Source of the DNA: CBFFRJ01 sp963530515
Lineage (GTDB): Bacteria > Pseudomonadota > Gammaproteobacteria > Enterobacterales > Enterobacteriaceae
DNA: 64,000 nucleotides
Direction of reading: 5' to 3'
Assembly (NCBI GenBank): GCA_963530515.1
Contig: CAUSEC010000019.1
Location: forward strand, 47,451 to 111,450
The notes beneath the pieces are model-generated. The model did not search any database, was not told where the DNA came from, and saw nothing but the letters and a program-made list of their open reading frames with translations. Position numbers and translations under genes: made by a program. Positions within the stretch are counted from its first letter, which is position 1, and every line of letters begins with the position of its first letter. Below, piece after piece: positions 33,571-42,001 of this stretch.

Positions 33571-35544
33571 ATGACAAGACCTTACTGGGGACTGCTGCTG
33601 GCGGCTCCTGGCATGGCGGCCTTCGCCGCTGACATGCAGAACGAAAATCAGATAGTGGTCACCGCGACCAAAACCGCACTACCCGCTGTGCAGGTACCGG
33701 CGTCGCTGTCCGTTGTCTACGGTGAAGATCTCGACGCGCGTCGCGTGGATGAGGTCAGCCAGCTAGCCACGATGACGCCGGGCATGGAGTTTCAGCCCTG
33801 GGGGCAGGCAGGCACCAATCTGGCGGTGGTGCGCGGCATCACCGGGAGCGGCAGCGGATTTAACTCAGCGGTACTGCTGAGCGAGGACGGGGTACCGCTG
33901 CTGGCCGGGCAGGGGTTTGATAACAACTTTCTGGACGTTGAACGCGTGGAGATCCTGCGTGGGCCGCAATCCTCGCTGTACGGGCGTAATGCCGAAGTCG
34001 GGGTGATCAACGTGGTGACCCGCACGCCGGATGACAATCAGCGTGTTGATCTCTCAGCCATTGCAGGCAGCCGCCAGCGTCAGCAACTGCGCGGCAGTAT
34101 CAGCACGCCGCTGGTGGAGGAGAAGCTGTATGCCACCGTTGCAGGCGAATGGAAATCGCAAAATGGCTACGTCGATAATACCGCGACCGGCGGCAAGGCC
34201 GACGACCGCGAGCGTAACAACGCGCGTATTGTGCTGCGCTGGACACCCACAGAAACCGACGATATCCGCCTTCGCTACAGTCAGCAGCGCTACCATGACG
34301 GCGGCTCTCAGTGAGGCCCGGCGGCCAGCACCGACAGAAAAGTCAGCAGCGGCACCGACTCATGGAACCACTCACAGGCCAGCGTGCTCTCGCTGGACTA
34401 TCGTCATCAGCTGGATAACGGCTGGCAGTTTAGGTCAATCAGCGCCCGCACCGAGGTTCTCGACCGCATCCAGCAGGATACTGATTTCAGACAGCCGGAT
34501 ACGTTGCATATGCAGCGAGACAACCAACTCACCACGCTTTCCCAGGAGTTTCGTCTGCAGGGCGAGGGCGACAGCCACCGCTGGCTGGCCGGGGTGTATG
34601 TCGATCGCGATGACAATGACTTCCGCTTTGTGCAAAAGCTGCCGCTGATGACCACTGAAATGCGCAACGCGCAGCGGGGCAATACCCAGGCGCTGTTCGG
34701 TGAGTGGACGCAAATGCTGGGCGGCCCGTGGAGCATGACGCTGGGTGGTCGCATTGAACGAAGCGACATCGAAATTTCCCCGACGGGCGAGGGCAAACGC
34801 AGCGCCAGCTGGCATAACGTCTCGCCGAAGGTCGCGGTGCAGTATCAATGGCATCCCAATCTGCAAACCTATGCAAGCTACAGCCAGGGGTATCGGGCGG
34901 GCGGCTATAACCTGTTTTCACCTGTCACCGATTACCGGCGCTATAACCCGGAAAAGGTGCACGCATGGGAGCTGGGCGTCAAAGGGGTGTCCGATGACCG
35001 CCGTCTGCGCTACAGCAGCGCCGTCTATTTAATGGACATCGACGATATGCAGGTCCAGCAGGTCGTACAGGCGGGCGTGGTGTACATCAGCAATGCGGCA
35101 AAGGCACGTTCAACCGGCTGGGAGCTGGAGGCAGATTACAACCTGCTGCCTGAACTGCGCCTGCAGGGCTCGCTTGGCCTGAACCACACCCGCTTCGAAA
35201 GCTACCGTGATGGCAGCAACGATTATGCGGGCAATCACAACACCTTCGCCCCGGACGCCACCGCCAGCCTGGGTCTGCGCTACGACCACCCGAGCGGCGC
35301 TTACGGCCTGTTGCAGTGGCACGGCGTCAGCCAGAGTTTTCTGGATGCGGGCAACCAGTACCGTCAGGCCGGTTACGGGGTAGGGGATCTCACCCTGGGA
35401 TACATGTGGCGTGAGTTCGACGTCTCGCTGTATGTCGATAACCTGACTGATAAAGAGTATGACGCGGTGGGCTACCTGAATGGCAGCGTTCGGATCTACA
35501 GCCCTCCGCGTGAATTTGGCCTCAAAGTGAGCTACAAACTATGA
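33571..35544 (+). pseudogene. TonB-dependent siderophore receptor (FyuA-like) with one in-frame TGA
   Basis: Apart from one TGA at 34312-34314 this is a full-length receptor of about 657 codons. It has a signal peptide (PYWGLLLAAPGMAAFA), a TonB box-like NQIVVTATK, a plug domain with VEILRGPQSSLYGRNAEVGVINVVT, a 22-strand barrel and a C-terminal EFGLKVSYKL ending in an aliphatic residue after aromatic spacing. The frame continues unbroken after the stop (GPAASTDRKVSSGTDSW), so a single base change, for example TGG to TGA, explains it. AGGA precedes the ATG at 33571. It would import an iron-siderophore across the outer membrane if read through or if the stop is an error. Confidence 0.85.
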
Positions 35545-36545
35545 CGTTCCCTGTCTCCATGATTGACCGCCTGGCCGCTGAAAGCGTACTGGCCGATAGC
35601 GTCCAGCTGGCGCTGCAACACCATCTGTTCGACCTTTTAGCCACCCCGCTCAGTGCAAAACAGCTGGCGGAGACGCTGGGCTGGCATGCCGAGCCGACCG
35701 CTCATCTGCTGGAGCTGCTCTGGAGCTTCCGCTTGCTGGATCGCCAGCAGGAAGGGGCCGCGCTTCATTACAGCAGCGCCAGTGCTGTGCGTCCTTATCT
35801 TTGCCAGGACGGCGAGCGATATATGGGCGATGCGTGGCGCTATCGTTTGCAGGCGCTGCGCGGGTTCGGCCAGCAGCTTAACGACATGCTGACCCAGCCG
35901 CTGCCCGCGTACAGTGAGCAACTGGCGCATGATGCCGCCTGGGCCGCCGCCGCCAGGGCGCAAATCGCCCAGGAACAGCGGGCGCTGACGGCCGATACCG
36001 CCTGTGCGATAGCGGAGACGGTTGCGCCGTTTCACCGCCCGGCCAGAATGCTCGATATGGGCGGTGGGCCGGGGCTGGTCAGCGCGGCGCTGGCGCAACG
36101 CTTCCCGCAACTGACCGGTGTGGTACAGGATCTGCCGCTCACCGCCGGGGTTGCACAAAGCCATCTTCAGGCTGCCGGGGTGAGCGATCGTTTTAATGCG
36201 GTCAGTGAACTGGCTTCAGACGACCGGTTCGACATTATCTGGTGCTCCTCTTTCCTGCACTTTGTTGCCTCTCCGCTGCAGACGCTGGCCGGGCTGTACC
36301 GGCGGCTGAAGCCGGGCGGGGTGCTCATCAGCGCGCATGCACGGCTGGCTGACGACCCGCAGCAGGTCAGCCAGGTGCTGCCCTTTTTCCTGCCGCTACT
36401 CCTGCGCGGGAAGCATGTTTTCCACCACGACCAGATGGCGCACATGCTGGCTGAAGCGGGTTTTCGCGTGGAGGATCGCGGTGAGCACGCCTTTCCGATG
36501 GCACCTCTTCATGTTCACTGCGCCTGGCGGGGGGACGACGCATGA
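35541..36545 (+). CDS. SAM-dependent O-methyltransferase-like protein in siderophore locus
   Basis: This 334-residue protein has the two-domain layout of small-molecule O-methyltransferases. The N-terminal dimerisation winged helix is about residues 10-85 (LAETLGWHAEPTAHLLELL) and the SAM fold is about 165-330, with LDMGGGPG at 171-178, then VVQDLP and IIWCSSFLHFV. Its ATG overlaps the receptor stop by four bases (ATGA), which implies coupled translation. It may modify the incoming siderophore or an intermediate. This link is inferred from context. Confidence 0.85.
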   Translation: MTFPVSMIDRLAAESVLADSVQLALQHHLFDLLATPLSAKQLAETLGWHAEPTAHLLELLWSFRLLDRQQEGAALHYSSASAVRPYLCQDGERYMGDAWRYRLQALRGFGQQLNDMLTQPLPAYSEQLAHDAAWAAAARAQIAQEQRALTADTACAIAETVAPFHRPARMLDMGGGPGLVSAALAQRFPQLTGVVQDLPLTAGVAQSHLQAAGVSDRFNAVSELASDDRFDIIWCSSFLHFVASPLQTLAGLYRRLKPGGVLISAHARLADDPQQVSQVLPFFLPLLLRGKHVFHHDQMAHMLAEAGFRVEDRGEHAFPMAPLHVHCAWRGDDA

Positions 36546-37729
36546 ATCGGGCGTTACTCCAGTTCCTGTTTTTCTGGTTTAACGTCAGCCTGACGTTGCC
36601 CGCCACCTGGCTGTTGCTCGGCCTGCCGATGATCCTCCATCAGCAGGGCTGGAGTGGCCAGGAACTGGGGCTGTTCCAGCTGGCGGGGCTCCCGGCGGTG
36701 ATCAAATTGTGGCTGGCGCTGCCGGTTGAGCGCGGGCGGGTGTTTCGTCAACGCTATAAAAGCTGGGGAAGTCTGCTCTGGCTGGGGCTGGGGCTGTTGT
36801 TTGCGCTGCTCAGCCAGTTCGACCTGCAACAAAACAAAAGTCTGCTGTTTGCCCTGTTGCTGTGCTGTAGCCTGCTGCTGGCCTGGTGTGATGTGCCGGT
36901 CAACGCCCTGGCCATTGCGCTTTTTCACCGCAGCGAGCAGGTACGCGCAGGCAGCGTGCGCGCCGTCGCGCTCTTTACCGGGGCGGTGGGTGGCAGCGGC
37001 ATCATGCTGCTGCTCTGGCAGCATTATGGCTGGGCGGTGCCCTGTCTGTTAATGAGCGGCGCGGCGCTGCTTTGTGCGCTGCTGCTGAGATTGCTGCCCG
37101 AGCCGCCAGCAGGTGAATATCGACGCATCGAGGTCATGGGATTTTTCCGCCAGCCGGGCGCAAAGGGCTGGTACCCGCTCTGCCTGCTGGCGTTTCCTTT
37201 TCTCGGCAGCGGCTGGCTCTGGCTTAAACCGCTGCTGCTGGACGCGGGTATGCCCGTGCAGCAGGTCATTATGTGGGTCGGCGTGGGCGGGAGCGTGACC
37301 GGGGCCGTGGTCAGTTGGGTCGGTGCACGCTGGCTGAACCGGCACAACGCCAGTGTAGCGCTCCCCGGCTGGCTGGCGTTTGCTGCACTGTCTCTGCTAT
37401 TGCTGGCGGCAGGGGTATCGCTCAAATTCTCCGCCACGATGCTATTGATCATCTCAACGTTGATGGCCGCCGCGATTGGAGGGCTATCCGCGCTGATGTT
37501 TATGCTGATGATGGTGTTCAGCCGGGAGGACACCAGAGCGGTGGATTACGGCATCCAGGCCAGTCTGTTTACCCTTTCACGCCTGAGCGTTCCGCTGTTG
37601 AGCGGGCTGTTGCTGGACCGATTTGGCGGCGGCGTGATGCTGACAGTGTTGTCACTCTGTACGCTGGCCGTGGCGATGTATGCCTGGCAGCAGCGCAGGC
37701 TGCTCGCTACCAGGCTGGTGGAATCGTAA
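36542..37729 (+). CDS. MFS permease, RhtX/FptX-like
   Basis: This 395-residue inner-membrane protein has 12 hydrophobic segments. It starts with an ATGA overlap with the methyltransferase gene. Features such as LPMILHQQGWSGQELGLFQLAGLPAVIKLWLALPVE and a C-terminal VDYGIQASLFTLSRLSVPLLSG resemble the RhtX/FptX permeases that carry siderophores such as pyochelin and rhizobactin across the inner membrane. Together with the PchR-like regulator and TonB receptor this supports a siderophore uptake path that does not need an ABC transporter. AmpG-like function is a weaker alternative. Confidence 0.85.
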   Translation: MNRALLQFLFFWFNVSLTLPATWLLLGLPMILHQQGWSGQELGLFQLAGLPAVIKLWLALPVERGRVFRQRYKSWGSLLWLGLGLLFALLSQFDLQQNKSLLFALLLCCSLLLAWCDVPVNALAIALFHRSEQVRAGSVRAVALFTGAVGGSGIMLLLWQHYGWAVPCLLMSGAALLCALLLRLLPEPPAGEYRRIEVMGFFRQPGAKGWYPLCLLAFPFLGSGWLWLKPLLLDAGMPVQQVIMWVGVGGSVTGAVVSWVGARWLNRHNASVALPGWLAFAALSLLLLAAGVSLKFSATMLLIISTLMAAAIGGLSALMFMLMMVFSREDTRAVDYGIQASLFTLSRLSVPLLSGLLLDRFGGGVMLTVLSLCTLAVAMYAWQQRRLLATRLVES

Positions 37730-37812
37730 GGTGTTGATACTTGCGTCAGTAGAAAACCAAACGACAGACTGTACTGTCTCGTTTTAGCGAAGGAGGGACA
37801 TTGAGAGTCAAA

Positions 37813-38685
37813 TCAACTTTCAACTTTTCTGACTCTTAATGTCCTGAGCAGCAAATCATACAAACTATCCACAGCAAAAGAGCCCTGAGAGGCACGACTT
37901 CTGAACAATGATACTTCCATAGGTTCGAGGGGCCCCAAAAGATGTTCACTGCCAAGAATTTGCAGATGAGTTGGCACGCTGCACAGAGTCAGAACCGCAA
38001 CAGCCAGGCCACTTTCCACTGCGGTAATCTGTCCTGACAGGCTGGAACTGTTATACACCACCTTATATCTTCGTCCCTGGAGCGCTAATGAATTGATAGC
38101 ACTACGTTTAGCAAGACTTGTACTTTCATAAACCGCAATCGGTAATGGATCCCGCCTCCAGACCTCAAACTGCGGAGAACCTACCCACACCATCGGCTCA
38201 TAAAATAATAACGCTCCCTGACTGGGGTGTTCCCGGGAGACTAGCGCCAAATCGAGATCGCCAGCCTCAACGCGGGGAATTAATGCAGTTGATTGCTCAC
38301 AACTCAGTTCGATCTCGACTGACCCAAAGTTAGGCGCAAATCTCTTCAAAGCAGGAGTAAGGTATTTTGCTGCATAGTCATCCGGGACACCCAGACGAAT
38401 TCGCCCTGTCAATTCCTTACCGTGAAATGCTGCTTGCGTTTCAGCATGAAGGTCGAGCATCCGTCGGGCATACCCCAGCAGTTTTTGTCCTTCAGACGTG
38501 AGTTGATGTTGACGTGGACCGCGAAGTAAAAGCTGACACCCTAATGCGGATTCCAGCTTTTTAAGCTGCATGCTGACCGCAGACTGCGAACGATGGACCT
38601 CAGGTGCCGCAGCCGAAAGCGACCCCGCATCGACTACCGCAACAAAACATTTGAGCCAGTCCATCTGGAGATCTTGATAATGCAC
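37813..38685 (-). CDS. LysR-family transcriptional regulator
   Basis: This 290-residue LysR protein has its helix-turn-helix at about residues 10-65 (FVAVVDAGSLSAAAPEVHRSQSAVSMQLKKLE) and an effector domain at about 95-285. The start is GTG 38685 with AAGG upstream. An ATG seven codons later (38664) is an alternative. It is divergent from the AzlCD exporter genes, which are its likely targets. The probable inducer is a branched-chain amino acid or related compound, inferred from the transporter family. Confidence 0.88.
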   Translation of the reverse strand: MHYQDLQMDWLKCFVAVVDAGSLSAAAPEVHRSQSAVSMQLKKLESALGCQLLLRGPRQHQLTSEGQKLLGYARRMLDLHAETQAAFHGKELTGRIRLGVPDDYAAKYLTPALKRFAPNFGSVEIELSCEQSTALIPRVEAGDLDLALVSREHPSQGALLFYEPMVWVGSPQFEVWRRDPLPIAVYESTSLAKRSAINSLALQGRRYKVVYNSSSLSGQITAVESGLAVAVLTLCSVPTHLQILGSEHLLGPLEPMEVSLFRSRASQGSFAVDSLYDLLLRTLRVRKVES

Positions 38686-38809
38686 CTTTGAGCCTTGTAT
38701 TCGATTATCAAATAATAAAATCAATTATTATGCGTTTTTATCGATTACTCAACACTGCCATAGTGACTCCCTGTTTGCTTTCACTGTTTGGAAGGTCATG
38801 AGGTCCCAG

Positions 38810-39517
38810 ATGACGTATCACGAGCCCGATTTATCTCAACTTAATCATTCATTGATATGGTCGGGTTTTCGGCAACTTATTCCGGTTTCGCTATTTGTCG
38901 CTGTTTTTGGTGCCGCTTTTGGACTGGCTGCATCGCAAAAAGGGATGGACCCGACGTCGGCGACAATAATGAGTTTTCTGGTTTTTGCCGGTTATGCTCA
39001 ATTTGCCGCGTTAGATCTCTGGGCGTCTCACGTTCCGGTATTAACGCTAATGGCCACCGTTTTTGCCATTAATGGCAGGCATCTTCTAATGGGGGCCACT
39101 CTATATCCGTGGTTGCGCTCTTTAACACCTGCCAAACGCTACGGGATCATGATGGTCGCATCTGATGCTAACTGGGCTATGTCCATTCATGCATTTAGCA
39201 GGGGAAGAGCGGGACTGGGAGTACTCTTTGGTGGCGGTCTTGCGCTATGGCTTTTTTGGGTAGTCGGTACCATAGCAGGGCTTTATTTCGGTCGTGCTGT
39301 ACAAGATCCCAAAAGCTATGGTCTTGATATGGTAATGGGGTGTTTTCTCCTTTCTATGGTATTCGAAGGGGAAAGAAACTTGAGAATGTTTATTATCTGG
39401 GCCGTCGCGGCAGGTGCATCGCTGATAGCGTATAAATGGTTACCAGAAAATAGTCATGTGATCACGGGAGCCCTCGCCGGAGGCATCACTGGAATTATCA
39501 TGAGTGAGAAGAAATGA
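38810..39517 (+). CDS. AzlC-type large subunit of branched-chain amino acid exporter
   Basis: This 235-residue membrane protein has about seven hydrophobic segments and the AzlC signature (FGAAFGLAASQKGMDPTSATIMSFLVFAGYAQFAAL; NGRHLLMGATLYPWL). With AzlD it forms a two-component exporter like E. coli YgaZH, which exports valine. GAGG lies 6 bases before the ATG at 38810. An upstream ATG at 38798 would add four residues. It overlaps azlD by four bases. Confidence 0.9.
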   Translation: MTYHEPDLSQLNHSLIWSGFRQLIPVSLFVAVFGAAFGLAASQKGMDPTSATIMSFLVFAGYAQFAALDLWASHVPVLTLMATVFAINGRHLLMGATLYPWLRSLTPAKRYGIMMVASDANWAMSIHAFSRGRAGLGVLFGGGLALWLFWVVGTIAGLYFGRAVQDPKSYGLDMVMGCFLLSMVFEGERNLRMFIIWAVAAGASLIAYKWLPENSHVITGALAGGITGIIMSEKK

Positions 39518-39822
39518 GCATTGAAACGGTAGGGATGGGACCACTGATTATTATAATTATTATGGCCCTGGTCACTCTTGCCACCCGGTGGGGCGGTGTA
39601 TGGATTATGTCTTTTGTTCCTTTTAATAACAGAATAAAAGCCTTTATTCAGGGCATGTCAGGCTCTGTTCTCGTCGCGATTTTAGCCCCCGTGGCTCTTA
39701 CAGGCGACAAGGGCGCTCAGATGGCATTATTGAGCACTGCTATTGTGATGCTGGTTTTTAAAAGGCCGTTGATTGCTATTACCTTTGGGATTGTCGTTTC
39801 AGCCCTGGTCAGATATTTTTAA
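39514..39822 (+). CDS. AzlD-type small subunit of branched-chain amino acid exporter
   Basis: This 102-residue membrane protein has four hydrophobic segments and AzlD features (ALVTLATRWGGVWIM, then the basic FNNRIKAFIQGMSGSVLVAILAP). Its ATGA overlap with the AzlC stop implies tight stoichiometric coupling. It is the partner subunit of the exporter. Confidence 0.9.
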   Translation: MSIETVGMGPLIIIIIMALVTLATRWGGVWIMSFVPFNNRIKAFIQGMSGSVLVAILAPVALTGDKGAQMALLSTAIVMLVFKRPLIAITFGIVVSALVRYF

Positions 39823-39862
39823 TCGTACTGAGCTAATCCTCCGATAAATTTAAGCGAGTGCT

Positions 39863-39925
39863 ATGAGTTTAAAACCACGAACGATCGTTTTAATTCCCGG
39901 ATATATGCTGAATGGATTGCGTTAA
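39863..39925 (+). pseudogene. 5' stub of an alpha/beta-hydrolase gene
   Basis: Twenty codons read MSLKPRTIVLIPGYMLNGLR and stop. This is the typical first strand and oxyanion loop (VLIPG) of an alpha/beta hydrolase, and the rest of the gene is missing. It is probably a remnant of a deletion between azlD and the PhzF gene. Confidence 0.5.
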
Positions 39926-40220
39926 CGTGACTTCCTGTGCGCTTATGCAGTACTAATTCGCATAGCTAACTTCGTAACGATAATGTCAGCCGTTTGTGCC
40001 TCAGATAAACGCGCTTAACATACATCGTCCTGCCTGAATTAAATTCATGCGCAATTCATTGACTGTGCACTGATTTATCCAAAAAAATGGCCTTACTCTC
40101 CGTGGCGTAGAGGGTTTACCGATCAGGACGCTCTTGGTGACAGTGTAACGTAATACCTTACCCACATCGCCGTTTCGGCGTTCATGCAGCATTCACTTCA
40201 GGGCAGAATCAGGGCAGAAA
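39926..40220. other. Intergenic remnant region, no supported gene
   Basis: After the hydrolase stub there is no supported gene up to the PhzF start. A 63-codon minus-strand frame is not recognisable. The promoter and ribosome binding site of the PhzF gene lie at the right end. Confidence 0.4.
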
Positions 40221-41114
40221 ATGAAAAGACGTTATGTGGTAGCAGATGTATTTACCGATACCCCCTTTGTTGGCAACCCGGTTGCTGTCGTGCTGGATGC
40301 CGAGGGGATGCGCAGCGAACAAATGCAGCAGATTGCGGCGGAATTTGGCTACAGCGAAACCACCTTTGTGCTGCCGCCCCAGGACGCTGCACACACCGCG
40401 CGGGTGCGGATTTTCACGCCGACGCGGGAAATTCCCTTTGCCGGTCACCCAAATGTAGGGACGGCCTTTGTGCTGGCGAGTTATGCCGCGCTAAGCGGTG
40501 AAACACTCCCCGAAACCTTGCTGTTTGAGGAGGATGCCGGGCTGGTGCCGGTGAAACTGCTCAAAGAGAACGGCATAACCACTGGGGCCGAGCTGCTGGT
40601 GCCGGAAGCGCTCTCCTGTCGCTCCCAGGTCAGCCCGGAGCAGGTTGCCGCGTGTTTATCTCTGGATGCAAAACACATTAATACCCGTGTTCATCCGCCG
40701 CTGGTGGCCTCGGTGGGGCTGCCGTTTCTGATAGTGGAGCTGGATTCCCGCGATGCGCTTCGCCGCTGCATTCCGAATTTACAGGGCTTCCGGGCGATTC
40801 TGCCGCTGGACGGTGCGGTCTCTGTCTATGCCTACACGCTGGATACGCAGTCTGATGCGCAGTGTGATGTGCAGGCGCGAATGTTCACGCCGCGTATGAC
40901 CGAAGATCCGGCAACCGGCAGCGCGACGGCGGCAATGACGGCGCTACTGGCATCACTTCACGGCAAGAGCACACTTGCGTTGCGCGTAAGTCAGGGCGTG
41001 GATATGGGCCGGGCAAGTATGCTGTATTCCGGGTTTGATGCCTCGTCCGGCACGCCCGTGGTACGGGTCGGTGGCAAGAGCGTGATGACGATGGAAGGGA
41101 CGTTTACGCTGTAA
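40221..41114 (+). CDS. PhzF-family isomerase
   Basis: This 297-residue protein has the length and two-lobed layout of PhzF/YddE isomerases. The catalytic glutamate is Glu46 in GYSETTF. The N-lobe has FTDTPFVGNPVAVVLDAEGM and REIPFAGHPNVGTAFVLA, and the C-lobe has MTEDPATGSATAAM. PhzF itself isomerises a phenazine precursor. Most relatives, including YddE, have unknown substrates. The gene appears monocistronic, with a hairpin downstream. Confidence 0.9.
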   Translation: MKRRYVVADVFTDTPFVGNPVAVVLDAEGMRSEQMQQIAAEFGYSETTFVLPPQDAAHTARVRIFTPTREIPFAGHPNVGTAFVLASYAALSGETLPETLLFEEDAGLVPVKLLKENGITTGAELLVPEALSCRSQVSPEQVAACLSLDAKHINTRVHPPLVASVGLPFLIVELDSRDALRRCIPNLQGFRAILPLDGAVSVYAYTLDTQSDAQCDVQARMFTPRMTEDPATGSATAAMTALLASLHGKSTLALRVSQGVDMGRASMLYSGFDASSGTPVVRVGGKSVMTMEGTFTL

Positions 41115-41137
41115 CGTGGAAGCGGGTTGAGCTATCT

Positions 41138-41159
41138 CTCTCCCTCTAAACAGGGAGAG
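41138..41159. repeat. REP-like hairpin (CTCTCCCT/AGGGAGAG)
   Basis: This inverted repeat has 8-bp arms around a 6-base loop, between the convergent PhzF and NUDIX genes. It has the same CCCTCT core as the elements at 44095, 57613 and 57725, so it is probably a dispersed intergenic palindrome that may also end transcription. Confidence 0.5.
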
Positions 41160-41180
41160 GATGTTAATCGAGCCCGTCCG

Positions 41181-41588
41181 TTAACGCGCTCTGAGCAGCG
41201 GTAAAATCTGGTTTTCTGTCAGCGGGGCGAGCGGCCTGGTGGGGGCCAATCCGTCATGCCACCAGATAATCTCCTCAATTTCTGCGGCGGGGGAAAACGC
41301 CGTTTGCGTCGTCTTGATCATAAAGACTTCTGCCAGCAGCGCTGTGTCCGGTTCGTTGATGGCCATATCGGAGAAACGGGCAACAGAAATCGGGTTCAGG
41401 CCGCGAATATCAAAATTCAGCTCCTCTGCAAGTTCACGTTGCAGGGCCTGCAACGGCGCTTCGCCGGGTTCGATTTTGCCACCGGGCTGCATGAAATGCG
41501 TCGTACCGCGTTTTCGCACCAGCAGGCACTGACCCGCATCATTGGTGATCACCGCCGTGGCGAGGTGAAGCGTTTGCTTGATTGTCAT
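41181..41588 (-). CDS. NUDIX hydrolase
   Basis: This 135-residue protein has a NUDIX box with G, E, REL and EE in the usual spacing: GGKIEPGEAPLQALQRELAEEL (about residues 36-57). It hydrolyses nucleoside-diphosphate-linked compounds. The start at 41588 is chosen because the family begins at MTIKQTLHLATAV. The longer upstream frame overlaps the truncated YggS gene. The gene follows that remnant by 7 bases, so it was in an operon with it. Confidence 0.88.
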   Translation of the reverse strand: MTIKQTLHLATAVITNDAGQCLLVRKRGTTHFMQPGGKIEPGEAPLQALQRELAEELNFDIRGLNPISVARFSDMAINEPDTALLAEVFMIKTTQTAFSPAAEIEEIIWWHDGLAPTRPLAPLTENQILPLLRAR

Positions 41589-41595
41589 AAGATTT

Positions 41596-41913
41596 TCATT
41601 CCTTCGTTGCACCACCGGGCCAGTAGTGTTCATCCGGCAGGGAGCGCGCGCCGAATATCGCCTGGCCGACGCGAACCACCGTTGCGCCTTCTTCGATAGC
41701 AATTTCAAAATCACCGGACATCCCCATCGACAGTTCACGGGGCAGGTAGCCACCGGGGGCGATGTCGCACAGTCTGTCGCGCAGTTCACGCAGGCGGACG
41801 AAACACGCCCGCACGCGTTCAGCGTCCTGCGTAAATTCTGCGAGCGTCATTAAACCCTGGACCCGCAGGGAAGGAAAGCGCGTGAGGTGTAGCAGGAAAT
41901 CCTCAAATGTCAT
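41596..41913 (-). pseudogene. YggS-family PLP-binding protein, N-terminally truncated
   Basis: Only the C-terminal half remains (105 of about 230 residues). It keeps LRVQGLMTLAEF and the phosphate-binding segment SMGMSGDFEIAIEEGATVVRVGQAIFG. The N-terminal half, including the lysine that forms the Schiff base with pyridoxal phosphate, is missing. An in-frame TGA precedes the ATG at 41913, and weakly similar codons (QRSPP) continue upstream, which suggests gradual decay. The next upstream gene is a divergent MocR regulator. Confidence 0.8.
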
Positions 41914-42001
41914 TGGCGGGGAGCGTTGTCACCCGCGTTGGACTTCATTCATGTGGTGAATTAGTATTGTCCCAGGCTAATAATTTATTTGTCATAGATC
42001 A

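Noticed and set aside
34312..34314. Selenocysteine at the TGA of the TonB receptor
   Set aside because: No SECIS-like hairpin directly after the TGA is apparent and no selenoprotein is known in this family. A nonsense change is simpler.
34031..34648. 205-codon frame inside the TonB receptor gene that bridges the TGA
   Set aside because: It is in a different frame from the receptor and its low-complexity Ala/Ser/Thr/Arg composition is typical of a shadow frame. The receptor frame itself continues across the stop.
41181..41789. Longer 202-codon version of the NUDIX gene
   Set aside because: The first 67 codons run through the YggS remnant in another frame. The family start and spacing fit 41588.
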